The notes: generated from the sequence alone by a model not told the origin. 34,536 nucleotides of DNA from Thermoflexus sp035573655 (GCA_035573655.1 DATMAC010000364.1:1-34536); one strand, 5' to 3'; positions 1 to 8,970 are shown, numbered from the stretch's first letter. Program-made: numbers and translations.

Positions 1-78
1 AAAGTCCAACGAAAAGCGGGCTCTTCCACATTATAAAGGTCCTGTCCTCGATAATCGAGCAGGAGGTGGGCTTTCCTA

Positions 79-87
79 TGCTACAAT
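79..87 (+). promoter_or_regulatory. Possible extended -10 promoter for the slipin gene
   Basis: TGCTACAAT has the TGn extension directly before TACAAT, a near-consensus sigma70 -10 hexamer, about 70 bases before the gene start at 156. I see no convincing -35 hexamer, which extended -10 promoters can lack. The rest of 1-155 shows no gene. Confidence 0.35.
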
Positions 88-155
88 GAGAGAGGGCATC
101 TGATGGGCTATAGCCGATTCGCCCCCCATTCGATGGGTTGAAAGGAGGACTTCCG

Positions 156-926
156 ATGGAATGGATCACCTTTGGCGTTCCGATCCTGATCGCCGGCCTG
201 GTCTTGCTTTCCTCAGCCATCCGTATCCTTCCGGAATGGGAACGGGGTGTGGTGCTGCGGCTGGGTCGTTACCACGCGACGAAGGGGCCCGGTCTCTTCT
301 TCGTCATCCCCATCATCGATCGGGTGATCCGGGTGAACCTGCGGTTGATGACCTTTGATGTGCCGCCCCAAGAGGCGATCACCCGAGACAACGTGACCGT
401 GAAGGTGAACGCAGTGGTTTTCTATCGGGTGATCGACCCGGCGAAGGCCATCACCCAGGTCGAGGACTTCAAAGCGGCGACGTGGAACCTGGCCCAGACC
501 ACCCTGCGCAGCGTCCTGGGGCAATCGGAGCTGGATGAGCTGCTGGCCCATCGCGATAAGGTCAACGCCCACCTGCGGCAGATCCTGGACGAGGCGACGG
601 ATTCCTGGGGGATCAAGGTGGTGATGGTGGAGGTAAAGGACGTGGAGCTCCCTCAGGGGATGCAACGGGCGATGGCCCGACAGGCGGAGGCGGAGCGCGA
701 GAAACGGGCGAAGGTCATCCATGCGGAGGGCGAATACCAGGCGGCTAAGACCTTGGTGGAGGCCGCCCGGATGATCGCCTCCGAGCCCGCCGCGCTTCAG
801 CTGCGTTACCTGCAAACCCTGATGGAGATCTCGATGGAGAAGAACTCGACCATCATCTTCCCAGTCCCGGTGGACACGCTGCAGATCTTCCTAGGGAATA
901 TGCATCGGGCGGGCTCCGGGTCGTGA
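156..926 (+). CDS. Slipin / band-7 (SPFH) family membrane protein
   Basis: A 256-residue stomatin-like protein. Residues about 3-24 form one hydrophobic segment, followed by the family's WERGVVLRLGR stretch and then the PHB/SPFH domain (about 25-190), including GPGLFFVIPIIDRV and the RDNVTVKVNAVVFYRV strand region. A charged AEAEREKRAKVIHAEGE helix follows, and the chain ends at a hydrophobic tail. Family members oligomerise on the inner face of the membrane in lipid-ordered domains and modulate partner proteins; bacterial slipins often pair with NfeD proteases, but no nfeD gene is adjacent here. The ATG at 156 is preferred because AAGGAGG at 142-148 lies 7 bases before it. A TTG at 138 in the same frame would place this ribosome site inside the gene. 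The substrate or partner cannot be told from the sequence. Confidence 0.93.
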   Translation: MEWITFGVPILIAGLVLLSSAIRILPEWERGVVLRLGRYHATKGPGLFFVIPIIDRVIRVNLRLMTFDVPPQEAITRDNVTVKVNAVVFYRVIDPAKAITQVEDFKAATWNLAQTTLRSVLGQSELDELLAHRDKVNAHLRQILDEATDSWGIKVVMVEVKDVELPQGMQRAMARQAEAEREKRAKVIHAEGEYQAAKTLVEAARMIASEPAALQLRYLQTLMEISMEKNSTIIFPVPVDTLQIFLGNMHRAGSGS

Positions 927-1022
927 CATCCATTTTCGGTGAAGCTGCCACGGGGCTCTTGCGGGTGGGGCGATGGAAGCGATCGCCCCGCCTCCAAACC
1001 TGAAGCAGGGAAGGTCTATTCT

Positions 1023-2399
1023 ATGTACCAACGTCAGGTCCAACGGGTGTTATGGATGGTCCTGGCGGCCAACCTGGCAGTGGCGGCGATCAAGCTGTTC
1101 GTTGGGCTGCGAACGGGAGCCCTCAGCGCCCTGGCCGATGCCTTCCACAGCGGGCTGGACGCTTCGGCCAATGTGATCGGGCTGATCGGCATCGCGCTGG
1201 CATCCCGGCCCCCGGACCACAACCATCCGTACGGCCACCGCAAATATGAAGCCATCGCCGCCCTGATCCTAGGGATCTTCCTGTTAATGGCCTCCCTGGA
1301 GGTGCTTCGAGGTGTCGTCGAACGGATGCTGATGGGGGGACGGCCGGAGGTCAGCGCCCCCATGTTCCTGTTGATGACGCTCACCCTCCCTATGAATCTG
1401 GTCATCTCGCGGTACGAAGCCGGGCAGGGAGAGCGCCTGCGCAGCAGCATCCTGATCGCTGATGCGCTTCACACCCGCTCCGATGTCTTCGTTACCCTTT
1501 CAGTCCTATCCGGCATGGCTGCTACCTATCTGGGGATCCCTTGGCTGGACCCATTGGTCGCCCTGGGTGTCATCGGAGTCATCGTCCGTGCTGGCCTGCG
1601 GATCCTCCGCTCGACCGCATTGGTGCTGACGGACAGCGCAGCGGTGGACCCCACGGAGGTCGAGCGGGTGGCCCTCTCGGTGCCCGGCGTGCGCTTCATT
1701 CATAAGGTACGCAGCCGGGGAACCCCAGATGCCACCTATGTGGACCTGCACCTGAAGGTGGACCCAGCCATGAGCACGGAGCAAGCCCATGCCATCGCCA
1801 CGGAGGTGGAGGAACGGCTGAAGGCCGAGCTCCCCGGAGTAGTGGATGCGGTGGTTCATGTCGAGCCGGGGCACCTACCCCCCAGCTCGGAATGGGAGGC
1901 TATTGCCCTCCGCTTGCGGAACCTGGCGGATGGATTGGGCTTGGGCGTGCACGAGCTCCACGGGGTGGAAACACCGGAGGGATACCATGTCGGACTCCAT
2001 GTGGAAGTAGAGGAAACCCTTTCAGTGGAGGAGGCCCACGCCCGGGTCACCGAGCTGGAACGGCGGGCCCGGGAGCGACTGCCGCGGATTCGGAACATCA
2101 CCACCCATATTGAACCGCGGCCGCATAGGCCGAAGCCGGCGGAGTTGGGAACGTCAGAGGATATGACCCAAGTGGTTCGAGAGGCTGTCGAGCAGATGTT
2201 CGGCCCCGGATCCTGCCGTGAGATCCGTCTCTATACCCGACCGGAGGGCTATGATCTGTCCCTGATCTGCCAGGTGGCCGGAGGGATGCCGTTGGAGGAA
2301 GCCCACTGGGAGACAGAGAAGTTGGAACATCAGCTGCGCCAACGCTTCCCGGAACTTCAGCGTATTATTATCCATGTGGAGCCCATCGGAGCCTCATGA
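1023..2399 (+). CDS. CDF-family divalent cation exporter with three tandem C-terminal domains
   Basis: A 458-residue cation diffusion facilitator, which exports divalent metals such as Zn, Fe or Mn in exchange for protons. Residues 1-200 hold the transmembrane domain. The TM2 metal site reads ADAFHSGLD (His42, Asp46) and the TM5 counterpart reads ADALHTRSD, giving the HxxxD pair typical of CDF proteins. FieF-like proteins carry one cytoplasmic dimerisation domain; here three related copies follow one another at about 208-284, 290-370 and 382-458, each ending in a beta strand resembling VVHVEPG, TTHIEPR or IIHVEPI. ATG 1023 is chosen because AGGGAAGG at 1007-1014 precedes it by 8 bases. A GTG at 939 would add 28 residues of low-complexity, non-membrane sequence. 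The metal cannot be assigned. It lies 96 bases after the slipin gene, and joint transcription is possible. Confidence 0.93.
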   Translation: MYQRQVQRVLWMVLAANLAVAAIKLFVGLRTGALSALADAFHSGLDASANVIGLIGIALASRPPDHNHPYGHRKYEAIAALILGIFLLMASLEVLRGVVERMLMGGRPEVSAPMFLLMTLTLPMNLVISRYEAGQGERLRSSILIADALHTRSDVFVTLSVLSGMAATYLGIPWLDPLVALGVIGVIVRAGLRILRSTALVLTDSAAVDPTEVERVALSVPGVRFIHKVRSRGTPDATYVDLHLKVDPAMSTEQAHAIATEVEERLKAELPGVVDAVVHVEPGHLPPSSEWEAIALRLRNLADGLGLGVHELHGVETPEGYHVGLHVEVEETLSVEEAHARVTELERRARERLPRIRNITTHIEPRPHRPKPAELGTSEDMTQVVREAVEQMFGPGSCREIRLYTRPEGYDLSLICQVAGGMPLEEAHWETEKLEHQLRQRFPELQRIIIHVEPIGAS

Positions 2400-2531
2400 A
2401 GCCTCCCCACGCGAGAGGCCAGGGAGCATAAGCCTTTTCACACCCGAGGGGGGCTCTTCGGGCGGTCCCCACTCGAGAGGAACTGTCCGGTGATCCATGG
2501 GGGCGCCGGGAATCCAAGGGGGCGAAGCCGA

Positions 2532-3203
2532 ATGATCTTCCGTGGCTCCATCCCTGAAATCCGTGAAAGCTTGGTGCAACCCTTTCAGATTCACACCGTC
2601 GCCCGGTTTGGAGGCGTTCACGTCTACGCTTATCGCTCTCACGGCGAGGTGACCCGACACCGGCACCCGGAGTTCGACGAGGTGTTCCTGGTCTACGAAG
2701 GATTGGTCACCTTCTGGACCGACCACCAGGAACTGACGTTAAAGCCCGATGAGCTGATCCGGATCCCCCGGGGGATGGCGCATCGGTCCGGATCCCGGGT
2801 GCCTTCGTTGGTGTTGTTGTTCCGGAAAGACTTCATGCCGGAGCGCTGGAATGGCCATTTTCAGACCAGCGAATCCGGGATGGACCCCTTGATTGCCGTT
2901 CGCATCCACGAGCAGCTCCGGGGACATCCGGACTTCACACCGCTCCTCCTGTTGGAGGCCAACGCCGTCCGCTATCAGGCGATTCAGGGGAAGGGGCTAT
3001 CCCCAGAATGGGAGGTCCAGGGGCCCTCGTTCCTGCTGCTCCTGCGTGGGGAGGTTGTCCTGGAGGCTATGGGGACTGCGTGGCCGGAACCGATCCGTGG
3101 GATCCTCGCCCCGGGGGAGTTGGCGGTTCTCCCTCGGGGAACCCGTTGGCGCTGGGAGAGCCAAATCCCCTCGGTCTTCCTCTGGGTGGAGGACGTGATG
3201 TAA
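2532..3203 (+). CDS. Bicupin-fold protein of unknown substrate
   Basis: A 223-residue protein with an N-terminal cupin barrel. The metal-ligand motif HRHPEFDE is followed by LKPDELIRIPRGMAHR, which supplies the HxH...E...H set of a conserved cupin. The second half repeats the plan in weaker form (FLLLLRGEVVLEA, then APGELAVLPRGTRWRW) but lacks the histidines, so it looks like a structural second cupin. Cupins bind metal ions or small carboxylates and sugars and include dioxygenases, isomerases and regulators; nothing here fixes the reaction. The start is uncertain. ATG 2532 has AAGGGGG at 2516-2522; GTG 2490 has GAGAGG at 2475-2480 and would add 14 residues. The neighbouring genes give no functional hint. 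Confidence 0.82.
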   Translation: MIFRGSIPEIRESLVQPFQIHTVARFGGVHVYAYRSHGEVTRHRHPEFDEVFLVYEGLVTFWTDHQELTLKPDELIRIPRGMAHRSGSRVPSLVLLFRKDFMPERWNGHFQTSESGMDPLIAVRIHEQLRGHPDFTPLLLLEANAVRYQAIQGKGLSPEWEVQGPSFLLLLRGEVVLEAMGTAWPEPIRGILAPGELAVLPRGTRWRWESQIPSVFLWVEDVM

Positions 3204-3388
3204 GCGTTCATCCTCCCTTGGGGCCGATAAGGCCTCTCTACCCACGGTGAACCGGATATGGCTAGCGTGGGAAAGATTCTCAGGACCCTATGGATTGGGA
3301 GATTGTTCTCTCAAATGGAGCGCATCCCTTCTGTGGACAATCGCATCCTGGCAAACCCTTCTCCGCAGGGCAGCCCTTTGAGCAAGCG

Positions 3389-5479
3389 ATGAATGAACAG
3401 ATACGGGAAGGTCGTTTTCGATCGGTGAACTGGGGTCGGATCTTAAAGACGATCGAATGGGTCGTCTGGGCGCTGACTTTCGCAGTTCTTGTGATCGGTT
3501 TGGTGGCCTGGCCGATCGGAAACCGGGCGGCTCAGGTGTGGCAGATTGGGGAGGCCGCTCCCCAAACCATCTTCGCTCCCTATGAGCTCAGCTATCCCAG
3601 CGCGGTCCTGACGGAAAAAGCCCGCGAGGCGGCGGCCGCCCAGATCGCACCGATTTATACCCCTCCGGATCCCCAGATCGCTCGGCAGCAGGTGGGGAAG
3701 CTCCGCCAAATTCTAGAGGCGATCGCGCGGATCCGGGAGGAGGCCCCCTCCCTCGATGAGGGAGGCCGTCAGCTGGAGCGGATTCTTGAAACCTATCGCC
3801 TCTCTTCAGAGGAGCGCCTCCGCCTGCTGACCATAGACTCCTCTCGCTGGAGCATGCTGACCAGCGAGGCCCTGGGGTTGCTGGATCAGATCCTGCGCGA
3901 GCCCATTCGAGAAGATGAAGTGATCAGGGTGCTCCAGGAGCTTCCTCGCCGGGTTACCGCCCGCCTGTCGGAAGATGAAGCCGATTTGGTGGTGAAGTTG
4001 GTCTCGCCATTGATCGTTCCCAATAGTGTGCTGGATGTGGAAGCCACCGAGGCCGCCCGCCGTCGGGCCCGAGAGGCCGTCCCTCCCCAAATCCGACGGA
4101 TCCGCGCGGGAGAGGCCATCATTCGCCAGGGAGACATCCTGGACGCGCTGGCGATGGAAGCCCTTCAGCAATATGGGTTGATCCCGCCAACGACCCCGTG
4201 GCAGCTGCCCCTCGCCCGAGGGGTGATCGCTGGGCTTGGGGTGGTCGGGTTGGTGTTGCTCCTGCGTCGTCTCATCCCTGAGGTTCAGGAACGCTCCCGA
4301 CGCCTCCTCGCCTTAACCGGGCTCTTCGTTTTGTTCACGTTGGGCGCACGCCTTATGGCGGTTCTCACACCAGAGTGGATCTGGGCGTTCCCCACCGCCG
4401 CGCTCGGTATGCTCACGACCGCCGGGTTGGGCACCGTGCCTGCGCTCCTGCTCAGCGCCATCTGGTCGATTTGGTTCGGGCTGATCGCCGATCGGACGCC
4501 GGCTCTTTTCAGTGCTTCCCTCCTAGCGAACTGGATCACTGTTTTAATCCTTCATCGGCTGGAGCGCTTTCAGACGTTGTTGATCGCTGGATTGAGCGCT
4601 GGAGGGATCACCGCGCTGATCGGGGTTGTCGCCCTCGCCGAGGGCGGGCCCCTTGATCCAATCGAGGCGCTGGTGACGGGGGGAATGGGTCTGCTCGCGG
4701 GCGCCATGTCGATTACGATCACCTTGCTGGGGTTCATCGTGCTGGGGACCCTCTTCGATGTCACCACACCGCTCCATCTGCTCGAACTCGCCCGCCCGAC
4801 CCATCCGCTCCTGCATCAGCTGATGGTACGGGCGCCTGGAACCTATCATCATACGCTGATGGTCGCGAACCTGGCGGAACAAGCAGCCCTGCGGATCGGC
4901 GCCGATCCCCTCCTGGCTCGAGTGGGGGCGCTGTATCACGATATCGGAAAGATGCTCCGTCCCTACCTTTTTGTGGAGAACCAAGTCGATGGGGACAATC
5001 CGCACGAACAGATGGACCCCTACGCCAGCGCCCAGGCGATCATGCGCCATGTGGAGGATGGCCTCGCTCTCGCCCGGCGCTATCGGCTGCCCCGCCGGGT
5101 CCGTGCCTTCATCCAGGAGCACCACGGCACCATGTGCGTGACTATTCCCTATCACCGGGCCCTTCAGGAGGCGGAGGATCCGGAGAAGGTGGATCGATCC
5201 GCTTTCTGCTACCGGGGTCCGCGCCCTCAGAGCAAAGAGACCGCCATTGTGATGCTCGCGGATGGGTGCGAGGCGGCTGTCCGGGCCACGCGGCCACGGG
5301 ATCCGCAAGAACTCGCTCAGATCCTGGAACGGGTGTTTCAGGATCGAATCCAGTCGGGCCAGCTGGCGGAGGCGCCGTTGACCATGCGGGACCTCCAGGG
5401 GATCCGTGAGGCTTTTCTCCAGGTCTTCCAGGGGATGTTCCATCCACGTCTCCTCTATCCGGAGACGCCATCGCGTTAA
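3389..5479 (+). CDS. pgpH: 7TM-HD phosphodiesterase, PgpH-like (c-di-AMP hydrolase family)
   Basis: A 696-residue membrane protein. TM1 is about 22-43, a large extracytoplasmic 7TMR-HDED domain about 45-270, then a bundle of hydrophobic segments about 272-470, and a cytoplasmic HD domain from about 480. The HD metal ligands are visible in TYHHTLMVANLA (first His near 487) and YHDIGKM (His517-Asp518), followed by NPHEQMDPYASAQAIMRHV and IQEHHGT. PgpH of Firmicutes hydrolyses cyclic di-AMP and is commonly encoded just before ybeY, as here. I see no phoH next to it. The start is uncertain. ATG 3389 gives a short cytoplasmic N-terminus before TM1, as in the family, although its ribosome site is poor. 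ATG 3290 would add 33 residues of atypical sequence, and GTG 3425 is a further choice. The actual substrate in this organism is inferred. Confidence 0.88.
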   Translation: MNEQIREGRFRSVNWGRILKTIEWVVWALTFAVLVIGLVAWPIGNRAAQVWQIGEAAPQTIFAPYELSYPSAVLTEKAREAAAAQIAPIYTPPDPQIARQQVGKLRQILEAIARIREEAPSLDEGGRQLERILETYRLSSEERLRLLTIDSSRWSMLTSEALGLLDQILREPIREDEVIRVLQELPRRVTARLSEDEADLVVKLVSPLIVPNSVLDVEATEAARRRAREAVPPQIRRIRAGEAIIRQGDILDALAMEALQQYGLIPPTTPWQLPLARGVIAGLGVVGLVLLLRRLIPEVQERSRRLLALTGLFVLFTLGARLMAVLTPEWIWAFPTAALGMLTTAGLGTVPALLLSAIWSIWFGLIADRTPALFSASLLANWITVLILHRLERFQTLLIAGLSAGGITALIGVVALAEGGPLDPIEALVTGGMGLLAGAMSITITLLGFIVLGTLFDVTTPLHLLELARPTHPLLHQLMVRAPGTYHHTLMVANLAEQAALRIGADPLLARVGALYHDIGKMLRPYLFVENQVDGDNPHEQMDPYASAQAIMRHVEDGLALARRYRLPRRVRAFIQEHHGTMCVTIPYHRALQEAEDPEKVDRSAFCYRGPRPQSKETAIVMLADGCEAAVRATRPRDPQELAQILERVFQDRIQSGQLAEAPLTMRDLQGIREAFLQVFQGMFHPRLLYPETPSR

Positions 5480-5564
5480 GGTACCACAAGTTGATTTCCT
5501 CGTGAAGGTTTTGGGTCGGGCCGGACCCTTGGGCGCGCGGCTCGGCCCCCAAAAGATTTTCTCT

Positions 5565-5603
5565 CCCCCCTCCCCACGGCCCTTTGGGCCGTGGGGAGGG
5601 GGG
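5565..5603. repeat. Perfect 18-bp C/G-rich hairpin (dispersed repeat copy A)
   Basis: Arms 5565-5582 and 5586-5603 pair without mismatch around a TTT loop; the left arm begins CCCCCCTCCCC. It lies in the 209-base gap between pgpH and ybeY. No T-run follows the right arm, so it is not a standard intrinsic terminator, though it could slow polymerase or protect mRNA ends. Flanking sequence (GGCGCGCG before it, ATTTTCTCTC, and GAGGGG...CTCTTCC after it) resembles the region near 32895-33010. Confidence 0.8.
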
Positions 5604-5688
5604 ATCCAGAGGGGTGGGGCTCTTCCCCATTCACAGTCAGAGCAAATTTTCAGACACTCTCTTAGACAAAACAACCGTTGGAGGCATT

Positions 5689-6171
5689 GTGAAAGAAAAA
5701 CAGCGTGCTCCCATTCAAATTGAGATCCGGGCCCCGCGCGCCTACCAGGCTCCCGGACGCGTGGCGATGCTTCGGCGAGCCGCCCGCGCCGTCCTTCAAC
5801 GTCACGGCTTGGAGGGAAAAGCCGCCTTAAGCGTGGCGCTGGTCGATGAGGAGACCATCCGCCACCTCAATCGAACCTACCGGGGGATCGACGCACCCAC
5901 CGATGTGCTTTCCTTCCCGATTCCAGTGGAGCTCTCCCCAGGTGTGCGGTATCTAGGCGATGTCGTGATCGCTTTTCCATACGCGGCCCGCCAGGCGTTG
6001 AGGGAAGGCCATCCGTTAGAGGGGGAGCTGGTCTTGCTAACTGTGCATGGAGTCCTGCATCTTTTGGGTTACAACCACGATACCCCCCAGGCGCGGCGCC
6101 GGATGTGGGGGATCCAACAGGAGATCCTTCGCCAATTGGGCTTTCCCGAGGTGGCGCCCGTGGATGGCTGA
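5689..6171 (+). CDS. ybeY: Endoribonuclease YbeY (rRNA maturation factor)
   Basis: A 160-residue YbeY, close to the usual size of about 155. The zinc-binding signature H3xH5xH is present as HGVLHLLGYNH, with His120, His124 and His130. Upstream elements NRTYRGIDAPTDVLSFP and YLGDVVIAFPYA are also family-typical. YbeY is a metal-dependent RNase needed for 16S rRNA 3' end maturation and ribosome quality control. The GTG at 5689 follows GGAGG (5680-5684) at a short 4-base spacing and gives the normal protein length. An in-frame GTG at 5584 lies inside the hairpin repeat and is rejected. Position after a pgpH-like gene matches an arrangement common in other phyla. Confidence 0.94.
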   Translation: MKEKQRAPIQIEIRAPRAYQAPGRVAMLRRAARAVLQRHGLEGKAALSVALVDEETIRHLNRTYRGIDAPTDVLSFPIPVELSPGVRYLGDVVIAFPYAARQALREGHPLEGELVLLTVHGVLHLLGYNHDTPQARRRMWGIQQEILRQLGFPEVAPVDG

Positions 6172-6247
6172 GCACAGCGCAGGGCGCGGGCCATCTCACA
6201 GCCCGCGGCCTTCTATCCTTCTCCCAAGGATGGCGGCGGCTGGGCAG

Positions 6248-6276
6248 TTGCTGAACCAGCGGGCCGCCCGTATAAT
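6248..6276 (+). promoter_or_regulatory. Sigma70-type promoter for the mreBCD-PBP2 operon
   Basis: TTGCTG at 6248-6253 and TATAAT at 6271-6276 are separated by exactly 17 bases. Transcription would start near 6283, leaving a leader of about 140 bases before mreB at 6423. The rest of the 251-base gap between ybeY and mreB shows no gene. Confidence 0.65.
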
Positions 6277-6422
6277 CCAGCGCGGGCTGCTTTGAGAGAG
6301 AGCCGGGGGGAGGGAGTTATCCCAGAAAGGGGATCGAGCCGCCCGGGGCTCGCCCTGAAGGGCTTCCTCGCTCTCCGGGAACCTATCTCGCTGGGCTCAT
6401 CCTGGCCTTGGAGAGGAAAACC

Positions 6423-7517
6423 TTGTGGAACCCACTGGATGCGCTGTTAGGGTTGTTCTCCCTGGACATCGGGATTGATTTGGGGACGGCGACCACCCTG
6501 GTGTGCGTGCAAGGGAAGGGGATTGTCATCCACGAGCCATCCTGGGTGGCCATCGACCGGCGCTCCCGACAGGTGCTGGCCGTCGGCGAGGCGGCTAAAG
6601 AGATGGTCGGCCGCACCCCGGCGCACATCGTGGCCATCCGCCCGTTGCGGGATGGGGTGATCTCGGAGTTCGAAGTCACCCGCGAGATGATTGGGGAATT
6701 CATCCGTAAGGCCCATCAGCAGGTTCCCGTCCCGATCCCCCGCCCCCGGGTGGTTGTGGGGATCCCCAGCGGGGTAACCGAGGTGGAGCGCCGGGCGGTC
6801 CACGATGCCTGTCTGGCGGCCGGTGCCCGGGCTGCGTTCCTGATCGAGGAGCCGTTGGCCGCGGCGATCGGGATCGGCCTCCCGGTCGCGGAGGCCCGCG
6901 GGAGCATGGTGGTGGACATCGGGGGAGGGACCACCGAGGTGGCCGTCTTCGCCCTGGGTGGCATCGTGGTCGGGCGCTCCGTCCGGGTGGCGGGCGATGA
7001 GATGGACGAGGCGATCATCAACTATATGCGCCAGCGCTACAACTTGCTGATCGGCGAGCGCATGGCCGAGCGGGTGAAGATCGAGATCGGGTCTGCCTAT
7101 CCGTTGCCGGAGGAGCGGACGATGGTCGTGCGCGGGCGGAACCTGGTCACCGGGCTCCCGGACGCCGTTGAGGTCTCCAGCATCGAGATCCGGGAGGCGC
7201 TGCGCGATACGGTGGGGATCATCGTGGATACCGTGAAATCGGTCCTCGATGAGACCCCGCCGGAACTCATCGCCGACATTATGGAGGTCGGCATCGCCCT
7301 GGTCGGCGGCGGGGCCCAGCTGAAGGGGTTGGCCCAACGCCTCACCGAGGAGACCCGCATCCGATGCTGGGTGCCGCCGGAGCCTGTCACCGCCGTCGCT
7401 CTGGGCGCCGCCAAAGTGTTGGAGGACTTGAACACCTGGCAGCGGGTGCTGACCTCGCTCGATCGCGGCCGGCCACCCCGATCGCCCGTGCGCATCGGCC
7501 AGCCGATCGCCCGGTAA
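6423..7517 (+). CDS. mreB: Rod shape-determining protein MreB (actin-like)
   Basis: A 364-residue actin homologue that forms membrane-associated filaments guiding peptidoglycan synthesis in rod-shaped cells. The phosphate-1 loop DIGIDLGTATTLV is at about residues 15-27, preceded by an amphipathic-looking WNPLDALLGLF segment that may touch the membrane. VVDIGGGTTEVAVF forms phosphate 2, and ALVGGGAQLKGL is the adenosine motif. The C-terminus runs about 20 residues past the usual end with an Arg/Pro-rich tail (RGRPPRSPVRIGQPIAR). The best start is a TTG at 6423, with GAGAGG at 6411-6416 six bases before it; a TTG at 6408 would put the ribosome site inside the gene. mreC and mreD follow closely, so the three are one transcription unit. 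Confidence 0.95.
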   Translation: MWNPLDALLGLFSLDIGIDLGTATTLVCVQGKGIVIHEPSWVAIDRRSRQVLAVGEAAKEMVGRTPAHIVAIRPLRDGVISEFEVTREMIGEFIRKAHQQVPVPIPRPRVVVGIPSGVTEVERRAVHDACLAAGARAAFLIEEPLAAAIGIGLPVAEARGSMVVDIGGGTTEVAVFALGGIVVGRSVRVAGDEMDEAIINYMRQRYNLLIGERMAERVKIEIGSAYPLPEERTMVVRGRNLVTGLPDAVEVSSIEIREALRDTVGIIVDTVKSVLDETPPELIADIMEVGIALVGGGAQLKGLAQRLTEETRIRCWVPPEPVTAVALGAAKVLEDLNTWQRVLTSLDRGRPPRSPVRIGQPIAR

Positions 7518-7535
7518 CCGGTTGGAAGGACCACC

Positions 7536-8360
7536 ATGCGCTCGGGAGAGCGACGACCGTGGACCTCTTGGGGGTTGATCGTTCTGGCCGTGTTGCTCCT
7601 GTTCCTCCACGAGTTGGGATGGCTTCGACCGCTGGAGTCCATCTTGGTTGTCCCCCTGACCCCCCTGCAGCGGCTTGCGGCGAACTTGGGGCGCAGCGCC
7701 CTGGACGCCGTGGGCTTCCTACGGGAGATCCGGGAGCTCCGAGAGGAAGTTCAACGCCTCCGGACTCAGGCGGAGGATCTTCAGACAGAGAACCTACGCC
7801 TGCGGGAGCTGGTGGCGGAGAACGCGGAGCTGAAGGCGCTGCTGGGGATCGTCCAGGAGAACCCGCAGGCCACTTTTGTCGCCGCGACGGTGATCGGATA
7901 TGAGACGGATCCGTATCTCCGCTACCTGATCCTAGATGTAGGAACCCGCCATGGGGTCCGAGAAGGCATGCCGGTGATCACTCGGGGATCCGCTCTGGTT
8001 GGACGGATCGCCGCCGCGGACTTGAACCGTTCGCGGGTGCGCCTGCTCACGGATGGAGGGAGCCAAATCGGGGCGTTGTTGCAAACCACCCGGGCGACCG
8101 GGATGGTCATCGGACAGCCGGACGGGAGCCTTTTGCTGGATTTTGTGCCACCCGACGAGGAAGTCCTTCCCGGCGATGTGGTGCTGACGTCCGGGGTGGG
8201 CGGCCAGCTCCCTCGGGCGTTGGTGATCGGCCAGGTGGCGGAAGTTCTAGGATCCGAGGAGCCTTTCCGAAGGGCCCGGGTCCGGCCCGCGGTGGATCCG
8301 CGTCGCCTCACGTATGTGCTGGTGATCACCAGCTTTCCGGGAATGGAGGCTTCGCCCTGA
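7536..8360 (+). CDS. mreC: Rod shape-determining protein MreC
   Basis: A 274-residue bitopic protein. A transmembrane helix lies at about 12-28, a coiled coil at about 61-105 (REIRELREEVQRLR ... LVAENAELKALLG), and then the beta-barrel MreC domain with TVIGYETDPYLRYLILDVG, GVREGMPVI and GDVVLTSGVGGQLPRALVIG. MreC scaffolds the elongasome outside the membrane and activates PBP2, which is encoded downstream. The start ATG 7536 has GGAAGG at 7524-7529 six bases ahead. It lies 18 bases after mreB and 2 bases before mreD, consistent with coupled translation. Confidence 0.95.
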   Translation: MRSGERRPWTSWGLIVLAVLLLFLHELGWLRPLESILVVPLTPLQRLAANLGRSALDAVGFLREIRELREEVQRLRTQAEDLQTENLRLRELVAENAELKALLGIVQENPQATFVAATVIGYETDPYLRYLILDVGTRHGVREGMPVITRGSALVGRIAAADLNRSRVRLLTDGGSQIGALLQTTRATGMVIGQPDGSLLLDFVPPDEEVLPGDVVLTSGVGGQLPRALVIGQVAEVLGSEEPFRRARVRPAVDPRRLTYVLVITSFPGMEASP

Positions 8361-8362
8361 TC

Positions 8363-8869
8363 ATGCGAAGGCGCTGGGTTCGGGCTGTTGGGGCTTTAGG
8401 GATCATCGCGCTGCTTCAGGCGACCTGGATTCCGATGTGGATTCCGGAGCCCGGACGGCCGAACTTGGTCTTCTTGGCCGTCATCACAGCGGCTTTCCTA
8501 GCTCCTTTGGAGGAAGGACTGGGATGGGCCTTGGCCGGGGGGTTGTTGCTCGATCTGTTCTCCGGCGGACCGATGGGCCATAGCGCCCTGGCCCTTATGG
8601 CTGCGGTTCCCTTGGCCCACGGGATGAGCCGCCCGGTCTTCCGCGGGCGGTTGATAATGCCCGCCCTGATGGCGGCCGCCGGCACTTTCCTGATGGAAGG
8701 CGTTCGAGGGATCCTTTTGATGGCCCTACAATATCCAGTGGACTGGGATATGGCGTTCCGACAGGTGATGCTGCCCGAGGCGTTGTGGAACACCGTGGGG
8801 ATGTTGGTGCTCTACCCGGTGTTTCGCGCGCTCCGCCCGCGTCCGGAACGACCGGTGTTCCCTTTATGA
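8363..8869 (+). CDS. mreD: Rod shape-determining protein MreD
   Basis: A 168-residue integral membrane protein with five or six hydrophobic segments. The family-type run PNLVFLAVITAAF is followed by EGLGWALAGGLLLDLFSGGPMGHSALALM. MreD proteins are poorly conserved, so the call rests on topology, the LLLDLFSG-like motif, and placement 2 bases after mreC and before PBP2. It acts with MreC in the elongasome. Confidence 0.88.
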   Translation: MRRRWVRAVGALGIIALLQATWIPMWIPEPGRPNLVFLAVITAAFLAPLEEGLGWALAGGLLLDLFSGGPMGHSALALMAAVPLAHGMSRPVFRGRLIMPALMAAAGTFLMEGVRGILLMALQYPVDWDMAFRQVMLPEALWNTVGMLVLYPVFRALRPRPERPVFPL

Positions 8870-8970
8870 ACTTTCTTGAGGGAGTTCGAGAGACTCAGCG
8901 AAGGACTTCAACCCGACTCGCTCCCCAAACCCTCACAAGGAAATTCACGGCTTGAAAGAAAGACCGAACC

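Noticed and set aside
4544..5674. 376-codon open frame on the minus strand
   Set aside because: It is antisense to the HD domain of the PgpH-like gene and crosses the hairpin repeat; no recognisable domain.
6447..7610. 387-codon open frame on the minus strand
   Set aside because: It is the antisense shadow of mreB, with composition typical of an antisense frame.
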